A stretch of 64,000 nucleotides of DNA from DATKJS01 sp964551995 (GTDB taxonomy: Bacteria; Acidobacteriota; Aminicenantia; Aminicenantales; Saccharicenantaceae). Each line of letters starts with the position of its first letter. The stretch's first letter is position 1. The DNA lies in NCBI GenBank assembly GCA_964551995.1, contig CAZKFD010000011.1, positions 248,001-312,000 of the forward strand. Direction: 5' to 3'. Both the position numbers and the translations under genes were made by a program. The notes beneath the pieces were generated by a model. The model worked only from the letters and a program-made list of their open reading frames with translations. It searched no databases and was not told the DNA's origin. This document shows positions 1 to 8,170 of the stretch, one piece after another.

Positions 1-113
1 TTCAGGATGGCCGCCCGGATGGTCTCGAAGAACAGGTTGACGCCGTCCTCGGCCTCCTGTTTCGGAATGCTCAACTCCCGGGAAATCTTGTTGATCAGAT
101 CAGCTTTTATCAT
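1..113 (-). CDS. HU/IHF-family DNA-binding protein, N-terminal part (cut by window edge)
   Basis: Only the first 37 codons are inside the window. The translated N-terminus begins MIKADLINKISRELSIPK and continues with an acidic helix ending in FFETIRAAIL, the first two helices of the HU/IHF fold, a small dimeric protein that bends DNA and compacts the nucleoid. The ATG at 113-111 lies inside the end of the S1 gene, a 14-base overlap that implies translational coupling. It is the third gene of an ispH-rpsA-HU operon. HU and IHF subunits cannot be told apart because the DNA-binding arm is outside the window. Confidence 0.85.
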   Translation of the reverse strand, partial: MIKADLINKISRELSIPKQEAEDGVNLFFETIRAAIL

Positions 114-1854
114 GAGAGTCCTCCTTTTTGGTTCTCCGCTTCGGAGCGGTGATGTTCTTCAGCTGGTCTTTCATGATGTCGCCCAGGGTCATCCGGTCGT
201 CCTGGGAATCCATGTACTTCTGGAACTCCTGCTTCTGGAGGTCGAACTGGGCCTGCTTGAAGCTGAGGGAGATTTTCTTGGCCTTGGCGTTGAGCCGGAT
301 GATCTTGGCGTTTCGTTCCTCGCCCACCGTGAAGGCATCGGAGGGCTTCTCGATTTTCTTCTCGTCGAGTTCAGAGGTGAAGACGACTCCTTCGATGCCG
401 GGCACGATCTCGACGAAAACGCCGAAGTCCGTGATCCGGACGATCCTGACTTTGACGATGTCGCCGACCTGCTGCCGGCTGAAGAAATCCTCCCAGATAT
501 CGCCCTCGAGCTGCTTGATCCCGAGGGACACCTTCTGCTTCTCGACATCGATGTTGAGGATGAGGGCCTCCACCTCCTGGCCGACCTGGAGCTTTTCCGA
601 GGGATGCTTGATCTTCTCCCAGCTGATGTCTGAGATGTGGACGAGGCCTTCGATGCCCTTCTCGACCTCGACGAAGGCGCCGAAGTCGGTGATGCTGGTC
701 ACAGGGCCCCGGATGCGGGCGCCGATGCCGCTCTTCTGCTTCAGGAGCTCAAGCGGATGCGGCGACGCCTGCTTGAGCCCCAGGGAGATCCGCTTCGTGG
801 CCGGATTGACCTCGAGGATGGTGACGACGACCTCCTGGCCGGGCGCCAGGACCTTTTTGGGATGGACAAGCTTCCGGGACCATGTCAGGTCGGAGATATG
901 CACGAGCCCCTCGACGCCCTGCTCGAGTTCCACAAACGCCCCGAAGTCGGTCAGGCTGCTGACCTTGCCGCTGACCTTCTGGCCGGCCTGGTATCTTTCT
1001 GAGATCGTCGACCAAGGGTCCGGGGTCAGTTGCTTGAGGCCGAGCGAGATCTTTTCGTCCTTCTCGCTGAAGTCCAGGACGACCACCTCGATATCCTGGC
1101 CCACGGTCAGGAGGTCGGAGGGACGGCCGATCTTCCCCCACGATATGTCGGACACATGGAGGAGGCCTTCGACGCCGCCGAGGTCGATGAAGGCGCCGAA
1201 GTTCGTCAGCGTCCTGACGTGCCCGGTGATCTTCTGGCCCTTGACGAGGTGGCTGAAGACCTTCTGCTTCTTCTTCTCCCTTTCGTCCTGGAGGAGCAGT
1301 TTCCGCGAGAGGACGGCGTTCTCGCTCTTGCGGTCGAATTTCATGACCCTGAACTTCAGGGTCTGCCGAATCAAGGGCTCGGGGTCCTTGACCGGCCGTA
1401 TGTCCACGTGCGACTCGGGGAGGAACGCCGGGATGCCGACGTCCACGCTGAAGCCGCCCCGCGTTTTGCCGACGATCGTGCCGGTCACCCACGTGTTGTG
1501 GGAATAGGCTTTCTCCAGAAGATCGAGGGCCCGGGCGGTATCCGCCCGCCTCTTGGACAGCACGAGGTAGCCGTCCTTATGGTCGGTCTTCTCGAGCATG
1601 GCCTCGATCTCGCTCCCGGCCCGAAGCTCCGAAAGGGTCTTGGGATCGGCGAATTCTTCGATCGGGATGGCCCCTTCCATTTTGAAGCCGATATCGACGA
1701 GAATGTGGGTGGGGGTCCGCTTGATAACCCGGCCCTTGATGATCTTCCCCATCGTGATTTCCTTGTTGCTGAACTGGTAGCGGTCGAGGAGGTGCTCGTA
1801 GTCTTCCGACGACATCTTCTCGTCGCGGTCCGGGAACTTGGTTGGGTCAGTCAT
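100..1854 (-). CDS. rpsA: 30S ribosomal protein S1 (six S1 domains)
   Basis: The product has 584 residues and carries six S1 RNA-binding domains at about 35-105, 120-190, 208-275, 292-362, 378-448 and 463-533. The later repeats show the typical TDFGAFVE.....GLVHISD signature. S1 sits on the 30S subunit and helps recruit mRNAs with weak Shine-Dalgarno sequences, which fits a genome where several starts lack one. The open frame extends 84 codons further upstream through ispH in another frame. I chose the ATG at 1854 because homology starts just after it and it leaves a 7-base gap to the ispH stop. The C-terminus is lysine-rich, as in other S1 proteins. The ispH-rpsA adjacency is known from several phyla. 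Confidence 0.95.
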   Translation of the reverse strand: MTDPTKFPDRDEKMSSEDYEHLLDRYQFSNKEITMGKIIKGRVIKRTPTHILVDIGFKMEGAIPIEEFADPKTLSELRAGSEIEAMLEKTDHKDGYLVLSKRRADTARALDLLEKAYSHNTWVTGTIVGKTRGGFSVDVGIPAFLPESHVDIRPVKDPEPLIRQTLKFRVMKFDRKSENAVLSRKLLLQDEREKKKQKVFSHLVKGQKITGHVRTLTNFGAFIDLGGVEGLLHVSDISWGKIGRPSDLLTVGQDIEVVVLDFSEKDEKISLGLKQLTPDPWSTISERYQAGQKVSGKVSSLTDFGAFVELEQGVEGLVHISDLTWSRKLVHPKKVLAPGQEVVVTILEVNPATKRISLGLKQASPHPLELLKQKSGIGARIRGPVTSITDFGAFVEVEKGIEGLVHISDISWEKIKHPSEKLQVGQEVEALILNIDVEKQKVSLGIKQLEGDIWEDFFSRQQVGDIVKVRIVRITDFGVFVEIVPGIEGVVFTSELDEKKIEKPSDAFTVGEERNAKIIRLNAKAKKISLSFKQAQFDLQKQEFQKYMDSQDDRMTLGDIMKDQLKNITAPKRRTKKEDSHDKS

Positions 1855-1861
1855 GGCAGGT

Positions 1862-2719
1862 TTACTCCCTCGCTGAATTCTCTCTGGAGCTTCGCAGGAT
1901 GGCGTCGACGGCTTCCTGGATGGCCTCCGGGGGCGTCGAGGCCCCCCCTGAGATCCCGACAGTGCGCGCACCCCGGAGCATGTCCGGGGCGATCTGTCGG
2001 GCATTTTCGATGAAATACGTCCGCGGCTGGATGCGCCGGGACGTTTCGAAGAGCTTGGCGGTGTTGGAGCTCCTCCGGCCGCCGACGATGAACAGGGCAT
2101 CGACACGCCCGGCCAGCTCGGCGGTGGATCGCTGGCGGGTCCGTGTCGAGTCGCAGATCGTGTTGTAGACGCTGAGCTCCCGGGTCTTCGCGATCAGAGC
2201 GGCCGCGACCTCCTGAAAGACTTCGAGGTCCTGGGTCGATTGGGCCAGAACGGCTCGCGCCCGGCGCGCGGGGAGGTTCCGGGCCTGGCGTGCGTCCTCG
2301 ACGACCACGCCCTTGCCGCGGCTGTAGCCCAGGAGGCCTCGCGTCTCCGGATGCTCGCGGTGGCCGACGATGACGATTTCCCGGTTCCTCCGCGCCAGGA
2401 GATCCACGAGCCCCTGGATTTTCTTGACGGTCGGGCAGGTGGCGTCCACGACCCGGATCTTCCGGCGGCGGAGGCGGCGGTAGACCTCGGGGGATTCCCC
2501 GTGGCTCCGGATGATGACTGTCCCCTTCCGGACGTCCTCGGGCGAGCGGACGGCGCCGATTCCCCGGGCTTCGAGGTCGGCGACGGCCTGGGGATTATGG
2601 ATGAGGTCTCCAAGCGTCACGACGTCGCCGCTTCTTTCGCGGCGCGTCCGCCGGGCCATGGCCAGGGCCCTCTTGACGCCGTAGCAGAGTCCGCTCTCGT
2701 CGGCAACGATGATTTCCAT
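1862..2719 (-). CDS. ispH: 4-hydroxy-3-methylbut-2-enyl diphosphate reductase
   Basis: This 285-residue protein catalyses the last step of the MEP isoprenoid pathway, reductive conversion of HMBPP to IPP and DMAPP with a [4Fe-4S] cluster. The three cluster cysteines are visible: SGLCYGVKRA near residue 12, VVDATCPTVKKI in the middle and TICDSTRTRQ in the C-terminal third. The histidine-containing segments HNPQA and RSHGE are also present. Length is normal. A clear sigma70-like promoter lies about 30 bp upstream, so this is the first gene of the ispH-rpsA-HU operon. No strong Shine-Dalgarno precedes the ATG. Confidence 0.96.
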   Translation of the reverse strand: MEIIVADESGLCYGVKRALAMARRTRRERSGDVVTLGDLIHNPQAVADLEARGIGAVRSPEDVRKGTVIIRSHGESPEVYRRLRRRKIRVVDATCPTVKKIQGLVDLLARRNREIVIVGHREHPETRGLLGYSRGKGVVVEDARQARNLPARRARAVLAQSTQDLEVFQEVAAALIAKTRELSVYNTICDSTRTRQRSTAELAGRVDALFIVGGRRSSNTAKLFETSRRIQPRTYFIENARQIAPDMLRGARTVGISGGASTPPEAIQEAVDAILRSSRENSARE

Positions 2720-2746
2720 ATTCTCGCGATCTTGAAGGAGGGCCCT

Positions 2747-2775
2747 ATACTATATGAGTGGCTTCGTGTTGTCAA
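2747..2775 (-). promoter_or_regulatory. Predicted sigma70-type promoter of the ispH-rpsA-HU operon
   Basis: Read on the minus strand, TTGACA (plus positions 2770-2775) is followed after 17 bp by TAGTAT (2747-2752). The expected start is near 2741, about 20 bases before the ispH ATG. Confidence 0.65.
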
Positions 2776-2807
2776 CTCTAAGTCTAGACGGGGCCTGGAC
2801 TTAGGGA

Positions 2808-3356
2808 CTATCCTTCGGACGACCGCTCCTCCTGCAGGATCTTGGATATTTCCTCCTCCGACGGCAGCTCATCGAGGCTGTTGAGCCCAAAATACAGGAG
2901 GAACCGCTCGGAGGTCCGGTAGACCAGGGGGTTCCCGGGCGCCTTCTTCCGGCCGACGATCTTGATGAGTTTCTTTTCGAGGAGCGTCTTCAACGTGTAG
3001 GTGGAGTCGACGCCCCGGATGGCGGAGATCTCCGCCTGGGTCACGGGCTGATGATAGGCCACGGCAGCGAGAGATTCGAGGGCCGCCGAAGAGAGCTTGT
3101 TCTTGCGCTCGATCTGGAGGAGCCGCCGGACCCAGCGGTCGTGGTCCGGCTTCGTGGCGAAGATGTATCCTCCACCCGTATGGGCTACCCGGATCCCGTG
3201 CCCGGCGGCCTCGTAGCCCCGGAGGAGCTCGTCGAGAGCGGCCTGGATCTCCTCCCCGGCGACGCCCTCGAGAACGGCCTTCATCCGTTCGATCGTCAGG
3301 GGCTCCTGCGAGATGAAGATCAGGGCCTCGATGATGTCTTTCAGCCCTTCATTCAT
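2808..3356 (-). CDS. scpB: Segregation and condensation protein B
   Basis: The 182-residue product has the two winged-helix domains of ScpB, the kleisin-associated subunit of the SMC-ScpAB condensin that organises and segregates the chromosome. Diagnostic stretches are IIEALIFISQEPLT at the N-terminus, LEALAAVAYHQPVTQAEI-like text (LESLAAVAYHQPVTQAEI) near residue 95, and IRGVDSTYTLKTLLEKKLI. The C-terminus is a short acidic tail. Its ATG overlaps the scpA stop by 8 bases, so the two are translated together. smc itself is not in the window. Confidence 0.95.
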   Translation of the reverse strand: MNEGLKDIIEALIFISQEPLTIERMKAVLEGVAGEEIQAALDELLRGYEAAGHGIRVAHTGGGYIFATKPDHDRWVRRLLQIERKNKLSSAALESLAAVAYHQPVTQAEISAIRGVDSTYTLKTLLEKKLIKIVGRKKAPGNPLVYRTSERFLLYFGLNSLDELPSEEEISKILQEERSSEG

Positions 3357-4146
3357 GGGGGCCTGCCCGGCGTCCGTCCTTGCGGATCCAGACGCGGATC
3401 GTTTGGAAGAGCTCGTCCTGGACGGCGACCGCCTGTCGGGCCTTGACGAGCTCGAGAAGGCAGAAGAACGAGACGAAGGCCTCTTCGAGGGAGGCCTGGG
3501 TTTCGAAATAGGCGAGGAAATCGAGGACCTGGCCGTCCCGGAGGAGGCCGAGGAGCTCCTTCATCTTCTCCTCGGAGGAGACGTCGCGTCCCCTGATGAT
3601 GCGCGTGTCCGCCTCCGCCTTGCGCTTCATCATGAGGAAGAAGGATTCCGCCAGGTCGAAGAGGGAGACCTCCGCGAAATCCGGCTCGCTCTCGCCCGCG
3701 AGCGGAGGCAGGAAATTCCGCCTCCACTCGAGGAGCTGGGCTTCTTCCCTTTCGCGGAGGAGTGAGCAGGCCGCCCTGACCTTCTGGAATTCGAGAAGCC
3801 GGTTGACGAGGACCTGCCGCGGGTCCTCCTGTTCGGCCAGATCGGTCTCGCGCGGCAGGAGCATTTGGGACTTGATATAGATGAGGAGGGCGGCGATGAA
3901 GAGAAACTCGGCCTCCCGGTCGAGGTTGATCCGCTCCTTCCTGTCGAGGTAATCGAGATAATCCCGGGTGATCGCGGCGATGGGGATGTCGTGGATGTCG
4001 ATCTTCTTCTTGCGGATGAGGAACAGGAGCAGGTCGAGGGGCCCTTCGAAGGCCTCGAGCCGGACCTGATAGATGTCCCGCCCGTCCGTTTCCGCGGGCG
4101 GGACGATCTCTGGGGTCTCGAGGAATTCGGAGGCGGCGTCGGTCAT
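3349..4146 (-). CDS. scpA: Segregation and condensation protein A (kleisin)
   Basis: The 265-residue product carries the ScpA/kleisin signature FEGPLDLLLFLIRKKKIDI after a 30-residue N-terminal extension, followed by ITRDYLDYL and the central segment FLFIAALLIYIKSQMLL. ScpA bridges the SMC heads. The C-terminal winged helix ends in VSFFCLLELVKARQAV. It overlaps scpB by 8 bases and begins directly after the site-2 protease gene stop, so site-2 protease, scpA and scpB form one operon, a common bacterial arrangement. Confidence 0.95.
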   Translation of the reverse strand: MTDAASEFLETPEIVPPAETDGRDIYQVRLEAFEGPLDLLLFLIRKKKIDIHDIPIAAITRDYLDYLDRKERINLDREAEFLFIAALLIYIKSQMLLPRETDLAEQEDPRQVLVNRLLEFQKVRAACSLLREREEAQLLEWRRNFLPPLAGESEPDFAEVSLFDLAESFFLMMKRKAEADTRIIRGRDVSSEEKMKELLGLLRDGQVLDFLAYFETQASLEEAFVSFFCLLELVKARQAVAVQDELFQTIRVWIRKDGRRAGPHE

Positions 4147-4147
4147 G

Positions 4148-4798
4148 TTAGCGGATGAGGATTTCGAGGAGGCGTTGAATGGGGGCGAAGAGGAGGTTCA
4201 GGACGTTCGTATACACCAGGACGACGATGATGATGATCCCGTAGGGGCGGAGGCGGTCATAGGCCGCGGCGGCCTCGTCGGACAGGAGCCCGGACAGGAT
4301 CCCGCTGCCGTCGAGGGGCGGCACGGGGATGAGATTGAAGACCGCCAGCGAAATGTTGATCTCCAGGGCCAGAAACAGGATCAGGCCGACTCCGCTGACG
4401 ATCTTGATCAGGAACGCAGAGCCTGTCAGGCCCAGGGTTATGTTCTTCAGAACCAGGAAGAGGACCAGCGCCGCGCCCGCGGCGAGCAGGTTGGCGCCCG
4501 GCCCCGCCAGGGAGATCCACAGGTTGTCGCGCCGGGGATGGCGCAGGTTGTAGGGGTTGACGGGGACTGGCTTGGCCCACCCGAAGACCGGCTGATGGAA
4601 GATCACGAGGATCAGGGGAAGGAGAATCGTGCCGATGAGGTCGATGTGCGCGGCCGGATTCAGCGAAACGCGTCCCATGGATTCGGCCGTCGGATCCCCC
4701 ATCTTCGCCGCTGCCCAGCCGTGGGAGGCCTCGTGGATGGTGATGGCGAAAAGGGCCACGAAAAGGCTGATGACGATTTGCGCGATGTTCATGTCCAA
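4148..4798 (-). CDS. Site-2 protease family (M50) membrane metalloprotease
   Basis: This is a compact 216-residue integral membrane protein with about five hydrophobic segments. The zinc motif HEASHGWAA (HExxH) is at residues about 22-26 in the first membrane helix, and the third ligand region PVPPLDGSGIL sits near residue 160, matching N/PxxPxxDG. This short form without a PDZ domain is the YwhC/Rv-type site-2 protease commonly encoded next to scpA. Its substrate cannot be told from sequence. It is the first gene of the site-2 protease-scpA-scpB operon, with a promoter about 30 bp upstream. Confidence 0.92.
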   Translation of the reverse strand: MDMNIAQIVISLFVALFAITIHEASHGWAAAKMGDPTAESMGRVSLNPAAHIDLIGTILLPLILVIFHQPVFGWAKPVPVNPYNLRHPRRDNLWISLAGPGANLLAAGAALVLFLVLKNITLGLTGSAFLIKIVSGVGLILFLALEINISLAVFNLIPVPPLDGSGILSGLLSDEAAAAYDRLRPYGIIIIVVLVYTNVLNLLFAPIQRLLEILIR

Positions 4799-4827
4799 CC
4801 GTATGCTGTATGCCTGATAGAAGGTAT

Positions 4828-4856
4828 TTTATAGCACAGGAAGGGGATTCCGTAAA
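4828..4856 (-). promoter_or_regulatory. Predicted promoter of the site-2 protease-scpAB operon
   Basis: On the minus strand TTTACG (plus 4851-4856) is followed after 17 bp by TATAAA (4828-4833). The first gene starts about 30 bases downstream at 4798. Confidence 0.5.
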
Positions 4857-4895
4857 CAGGTCCGGGCCTTTTTTCGGCCGGGAGAAATCTGGCAG

Positions 4896-5243
4896 CTACA
4901 GCGCCGGATCGCGGTCGATCTCCCGGCCTTCGAAGAGCGTCAGAAGGACGCGGGCGGTGTGGATCTCGGAGGCCGGAATCCGGAAGCGGGGCGCTTCCGT
5001 CGCCGAGCCGGCGGAGACGATCTTTCCGGCCGCGACAGCGACCGCTTCCGCCCACGGATGGGACGGGTCCATCGCATCTGCCGCGCTGTACGTCAGGGTC
5101 AGGTCGGCCGGAGCGTCCGGCGTGCGCCGCCCACAGGAGACGGCCAGGATCAGGGCCAGGATGAGGATCGGGATGGAGGCCCCTGCCGGCCGGTGCCTCC
5201 GGGCGGCGGGGGAGTGGCTTCCCGGGCGCACAATCCGCTCCAT
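4896..5243 (-). pseudogene. Lipoprotein-type amidohydrolase remnant with an in-frame internal deletion
   Basis: The 115-residue open frame has a basic N-terminus, a hydrophobic segment and a lipobox ending in LAVSC near residue 37. Then comes PADLTLTYSAADAMDPSHPW and AEAVAVAAGKIVSAGS, which resembles the N-terminal beta strands of YtcJ-like amidohydrolases (ADLI..NG.I.T.D...PWAEA.AV..G.I..VGS). About ten residues later the frame reads IPASEIHTARVLLTLFEGRE, which resembles the extreme C-terminus of the same family (I..EEI...KVL.T...G). The whole metal-binding barrel, normally more than 400 residues, is absent, so it cannot be an active hydrolase. The frame is intact, so a small lipoprotein may still be made. 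It lies 26 bp after the regulatory operon. Confidence 0.6.
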
Positions 5244-5269
5244 GACGTATCTTTTTTCTTTGCCCCGGC

Positions 5270-5815
5270 TCAGGAGGCGCCGATGCTGTTAAGGCCCGCT
5301 CGGAGGGCCCGGCGGACGGAGAGGATGGCCTCCGGCGGGGCCGGGGCCGCGCCGCCGGCCCGCGGGACGTAGCCGCGGCTGTTGAATCGGAACTCTTGGC
5401 CGTTCCGACGATGGCAGTACCGGAAGTCGATCCCGGGATGGCCGAAGACGAGCGTCATCATCGTTTCTGCCATCTTCGTCAGCGGCGGGCGGTCGATATG
5501 ATGATAGGGGAGACGCAGCGTGACCTTCGTGCCCCTCGTCGGGGCCGACTCGACGGCCACCCGGCCCCCGCAGAGGCCGGCCGTCTGCGCCAGGAGCGCG
5601 AGTCCGAGGCCCGTCTTTTTCCGCTGAGTCGTGAAAAAGGGATCGAGGGCCCGCTCCCGCTCCTCGGCGGACATCCCGCGTCCGTCGTCGGTGATGCGGA
5701 TCGTCAGGAGGTCCCGTTTTTCGCTCTCGTTGATGCCGATGACGATCCGCCCCGCTCCCGCGGCCACGGCGTTCTCGGCGATGTCGAGAACGTGCAGGGA
5801 CAGGTCCTCCATCAT
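5270..5815 (-). CDS. Histidine-kinase-like ATP-binding (HATPase_c) protein
   Basis: The 181-residue protein is essentially a stand-alone GHKL ATPase domain. The N box is in LDIAENAVAAGA, the G1 box in ITDDGRGMS, the F box in DPFFTTQRKK and the G2 box in TGLGLALLAQ. It has no histidine phosphoacceptor domain, so it is more like an anti-sigma or serine kinase than a complete sensor kinase. A tail of about 50 residues after the domain has FRYCHRRNGQEF and no motif I recognise. It is the last intact gene of the overlapping regulatory operon and shares 4 bases with the PHP gene before it. Confidence 0.85.
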   Translation of the reverse strand: MMEDLSLHVLDIAENAVAAGAGRIVIGINESEKRDLLTIRITDDGRGMSAEERERALDPFFTTQRKKTGLGLALLAQTAGLCGGRVAVESAPTRGTKVTLRLPYHHIDRPPLTKMAETMMTLVFGHPGIDFRYCHRRNGQEFRFNSRGYVPRAGGAAPAPPEAILSVRRALRAGLNSIGAS

Positions 5816-6558
5816 GACGGCCTGACGCTCCTTCCGTTCGCTCCGGCCAGGGCTTTGCGGATCTCCTCGATCGTCGGCTCGGCCAGGAAGAAATCCATGG
5901 TCGCCCGGCCGATCTCCTCGGGCCGATGGGCGTCGGAAAAACGGACGAAGGGGAAGTGGACCTGGGGGCCGAAGGCGTCGCGGGCCTTGTCGAAGGGCAG
6001 CAGAGGCGAGACCTCGACGGCGTCGAGCGCGAGGTCACCCGGGATGAAGCCGAGCTGGGAGATCAGGCTGAAAGCCTCGCGGTCAATGTGGGAGGCGACG
6101 GCCAGCCCCCCGTGCCCGTGGATGAGGCTCACGGTCTCGTAAACAGTGAGCCGCGTCGCGCCCATGAGGCAGTGCGGATTGAAGCCCGTGACCCCGTCTT
6201 CCGCGTCGACGATGACCTGGTCCCTGATGAAGCTCCGTTTCGAAGGGACGTCGGGCAGGTTGCGGTAAACGTCCGCGAGGAGCGGGCCGAGGTCGGTCCC
6301 GGCATCGAATAGGCCGAGGATGTGGGCCTCCTCCTCCGTGGTCAGTTCCAGGCCGGGCAGGACCGCGAGGTTGGCGCTCTTGCCGGCCTCCCCCACGGCG
6401 GCTGCGTTCTCGGCGGCGTTATGGTCGGTGACGGCAATGATGTCGAGCCCCGCGGCCCGGGCCGCCTCGACAATGCCGCGCGGGAACATCGCCAGCTCGC
6501 CGCACGGCGAGAGGCACGTGTGAATATGGAGATCGGCCCGGTACCGCCTGAGATCCAT
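5812..6558 (-). CDS. PHP-domain metal-dependent phosphoesterase
   Basis: The 248-residue protein starts almost at once with the PHP motif RADLHIHTCLSPCGE, followed by IIAVTDHNAAEN, PGLELTTEEEAHILG, a central histidine in GGLAVASHID and RFSDAHRPEEIG, the usual metal ligands of the polymerase-and-histidinol-phosphatase fold. Stand-alone proteins of this type hydrolyse phosphate esters; the substrate here is unknown. Its ATG and the stop of the upstream DRTGG gene share one base (ATGA-like coupling), and its own stop overlaps the HATPase gene by 4 bases, so it belongs to the same regulatory operon. Confidence 0.9.
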   Translation of the reverse strand: MDLRRYRADLHIHTCLSPCGELAMFPRGIVEAARAAGLDIIAVTDHNAAENAAAVGEAGKSANLAVLPGLELTTEEEAHILGLFDAGTDLGPLLADVYRNLPDVPSKRSFIRDQVIVDAEDGVTGFNPHCLMGATRLTVYETVSLIHGHGGLAVASHIDREAFSLISQLGFIPGDLALDAVEVSPLLPFDKARDAFGPQVHFPFVRFSDAHRPEEIGRATMDFFLAEPTIEEIRKALAGANGRSVRPS

Positions 6559-6899
6559 CAGGATCCCTTGATCCCCAGTTCATAGAGCCTTCCGGCGAAT
6601 TCGAACGCGCTCATCCGGGTCCCGAGGACCGCCACCCGCTCCTTCCCCGCCTGTTCGAGGGTCTCGGCGGCCGGCTCCCGGCCGTTTGCGAGGACGATCC
6701 CGGACAGCTCTTTGAGGACGGCGACGGCGACGATGTTCGGATGGACCTGGATCGTGATCCAGAGATCATCCCTCCCGCCATGGGCCATGACATCGCTCAG
6801 GAGGTCGCCCGCGTACCCTCCGCCGACGGGACGCTCGAGAGCCGTTTCCCCGGCATAAACCTTGAGGTCCAGGCGCCGTGCTAGGTCGGAGAGTGTCAT
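6558..6899 (-). CDS. DRTGG-domain protein (first of two)
   Basis: The 113-residue protein reads MTLSDLARRLDLKVYAGE, then GGGYAGDLLSDVMAHG, WITIQVHPNIVAVAVLKEL and GIVLANGREPAAETLEQA. This matches stand-alone DRTGG domains, thought to be ligand-binding regulatory modules. The start at 6899 overlaps the stop of the hydrogenase-like gene by 4 bases and keeps the whole domain; the frame is open further upstream but that part is antisense-like noise. A second DRTGG gene is at 8600-8953, with the same order of motifs (SDLMSDVLA, TGLANTHVI), so the operon probably encodes a pair that may act together. Confidence 0.8.
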   Translation of the reverse strand: MTLSDLARRLDLKVYAGETALERPVGGGYAGDLLSDVMAHGGRDDLWITIQVHPNIVAVAVLKELSGIVLANGREPAAETLEQAGKERVAVLGTRMSAFEFAGRLYELGIKGS

Positions 6900-8170
6900 C
6901 GTTTCTCCTTTTTCACGAATGGGCAATCGCTCGCTTCGGCCACTCCCCGGACGATGTCTTCGGCCAACGTCCGGCAGTCCGGTGCCCCGCACGCCGCGCA
7001 ATCCTTGTGAGGGAGCCTGGTGAAGATCTTCTCCCGCCGGCGGGCCTTCCGGATGGCCCGCGCGGGGTCCGGGTCGAGAGGCGGCTTTTCGGCCGGCGTC
7101 ACGGGATGGTCGAAGGAGAGGAAATCCTTGTGGTAGAGCCGGCTCACGTCCTTGTGATCGACCACCGCCCGGTCGCCGGCGGCGTTGACCAGCTCGAGAA
7201 TGCGGCTCTTGGCCAGAAAACGGTTCTCGATCTCGAGCGGCCCCCCCACGCAGCCGTCCGGGCAGACAGTGCATTCAAGCAGGTCGACGTCCTGGAGCAG
7301 ACCGGCTTCGACCTGGTCGAGGACCCGCATCGTGTCCCGGACCCCGGAGACGGCGACGCCCCGGTGCTTCTTGAGGCCACGGATCTCCCCTCCGGAAAGC
7401 GACCAGCCCATGCCGATCCCGCTCAGCAGCGCGTCCGGGAAAAGGTGGCGCATCAACGCATCCTCCTGGCTTTTCCGGAGGGCGTCGAGGATCTTGGGAT
7501 AGATGTCCCGGACCGAGATCGCCCCGTCGAGGTAGGATCTCTTCATCGTGGCCGGGCTGTTGATGGAGACCATCTTCGCCGAGCAGGGAGTGATGTGGAT
7601 GATACCGATCTTCTCGGGCGGAAGGTTGAGAGTGCGGGGGAGGATCGTGCGGAGGATCTTCGCGGCGATCTCCCGCGGCGGCTCGATCGGCAGGATCTGG
7701 GCGCAGAGCGACGGATAGCGCCTCTGGATGAGCCGCACGACCACCGGGCATGTGGACGAGATGAGCGGCCGCGGCTGCAGATGCTCGGAGAGGTATTCCT
7801 CGATGGCCGCCGTGTTGAGCTCGCAGATCGCGCTCGGGTCATAGACCTCGTCGAAGCCGACCTGACGGAGGGCGCCGAGGATCTCGTTGGGGAGCGTGGC
7901 GCTCCCGAACTGCCCGTAGATGACCGTCGAGGGGATGGCCACCTTGTAGTCGAAAACGTGAAGGTCCGCGAACGACGTGGTGTACGACTCGACGGCGTCG
8001 TACGGACAGGCACGGATGCATTCCCCGCAGTCGATGCAGAGCTCGTCGATGATCCGAGCCTTCCCGTCCCGGACCCGGATCGCCCGCGTCGGGCACGCCG
8101 TCAGGCAGTGGACGCAGCCGACACACTTCTCCCGGATGATATGGTTGGCGTGGAAGTATTTTTCGCTCAT
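6896..8170 (-). CDS. [FeFe]-hydrogenase-like 4Fe-4S protein with degenerate H-cluster motifs
   Basis: This 424-residue protein starts with two ferredoxin motifs (CVGCVHCLTACP at about 16-27 and CIDCGECIRACP at about 45-56). The hydrogenase large-subunit domain follows, with altered signature regions: SSTCPVVVRL for L1 (normally TSCCP), ITPCSAKMVS for L2 (normally MPCxxKxxE) and ECTVCPDGCVGGP for L3. Near the C-terminus is a further cysteine cluster, KDCAACGAPDCRTLAEDI, of the kind found in Fe-S sensor and acetyl-CoA-pathway proteins. No PAS domain is visible. Because one L1 cysteine and other residues are changed, H2 catalysis is uncertain; a redox or H2-sensing role beside two ATPases and two DRTGG proteins is more likely. 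It overlaps both neighbours by 4 bases. Confidence 0.85.
   Translation of the reverse strand: MSEKYFHANHIIREKCVGCVHCLTACPTRAIRVRDGKARIIDELCIDCGECIRACPYDAVESYTTSFADLHVFDYKVAIPSTVIYGQFGSATLPNEILGALRQVGFDEVYDPSAICELNTAAIEEYLSEHLQPRPLISSTCPVVVRLIQRRYPSLCAQILPIEPPREIAAKILRTILPRTLNLPPEKIGIIHITPCSAKMVSINSPATMKRSYLDGAISVRDIYPKILDALRKSQEDALMRHLFPDALLSGIGMGWSLSGGEIRGLKKHRGVAVSGVRDTMRVLDQVEAGLLQDVDLLECTVCPDGCVGGPLEIENRFLAKSRILELVNAAGDRAVVDHKDVSRLYHKDFLSFDHPVTPAEKPPLDPDPARAIRKARRREKIFTRLPHKDCAACGAPDCRTLAEDIVRGVAEASDCPFVKKEKR

Noticed and set aside
1855..2106. An 84-codon N-terminal extension of ribosomal protein S1
   Set aside because: It lies wholly inside ispH in another frame, is Ser/Arg/Pro-rich, and family homology starts at the ATG at 1854.
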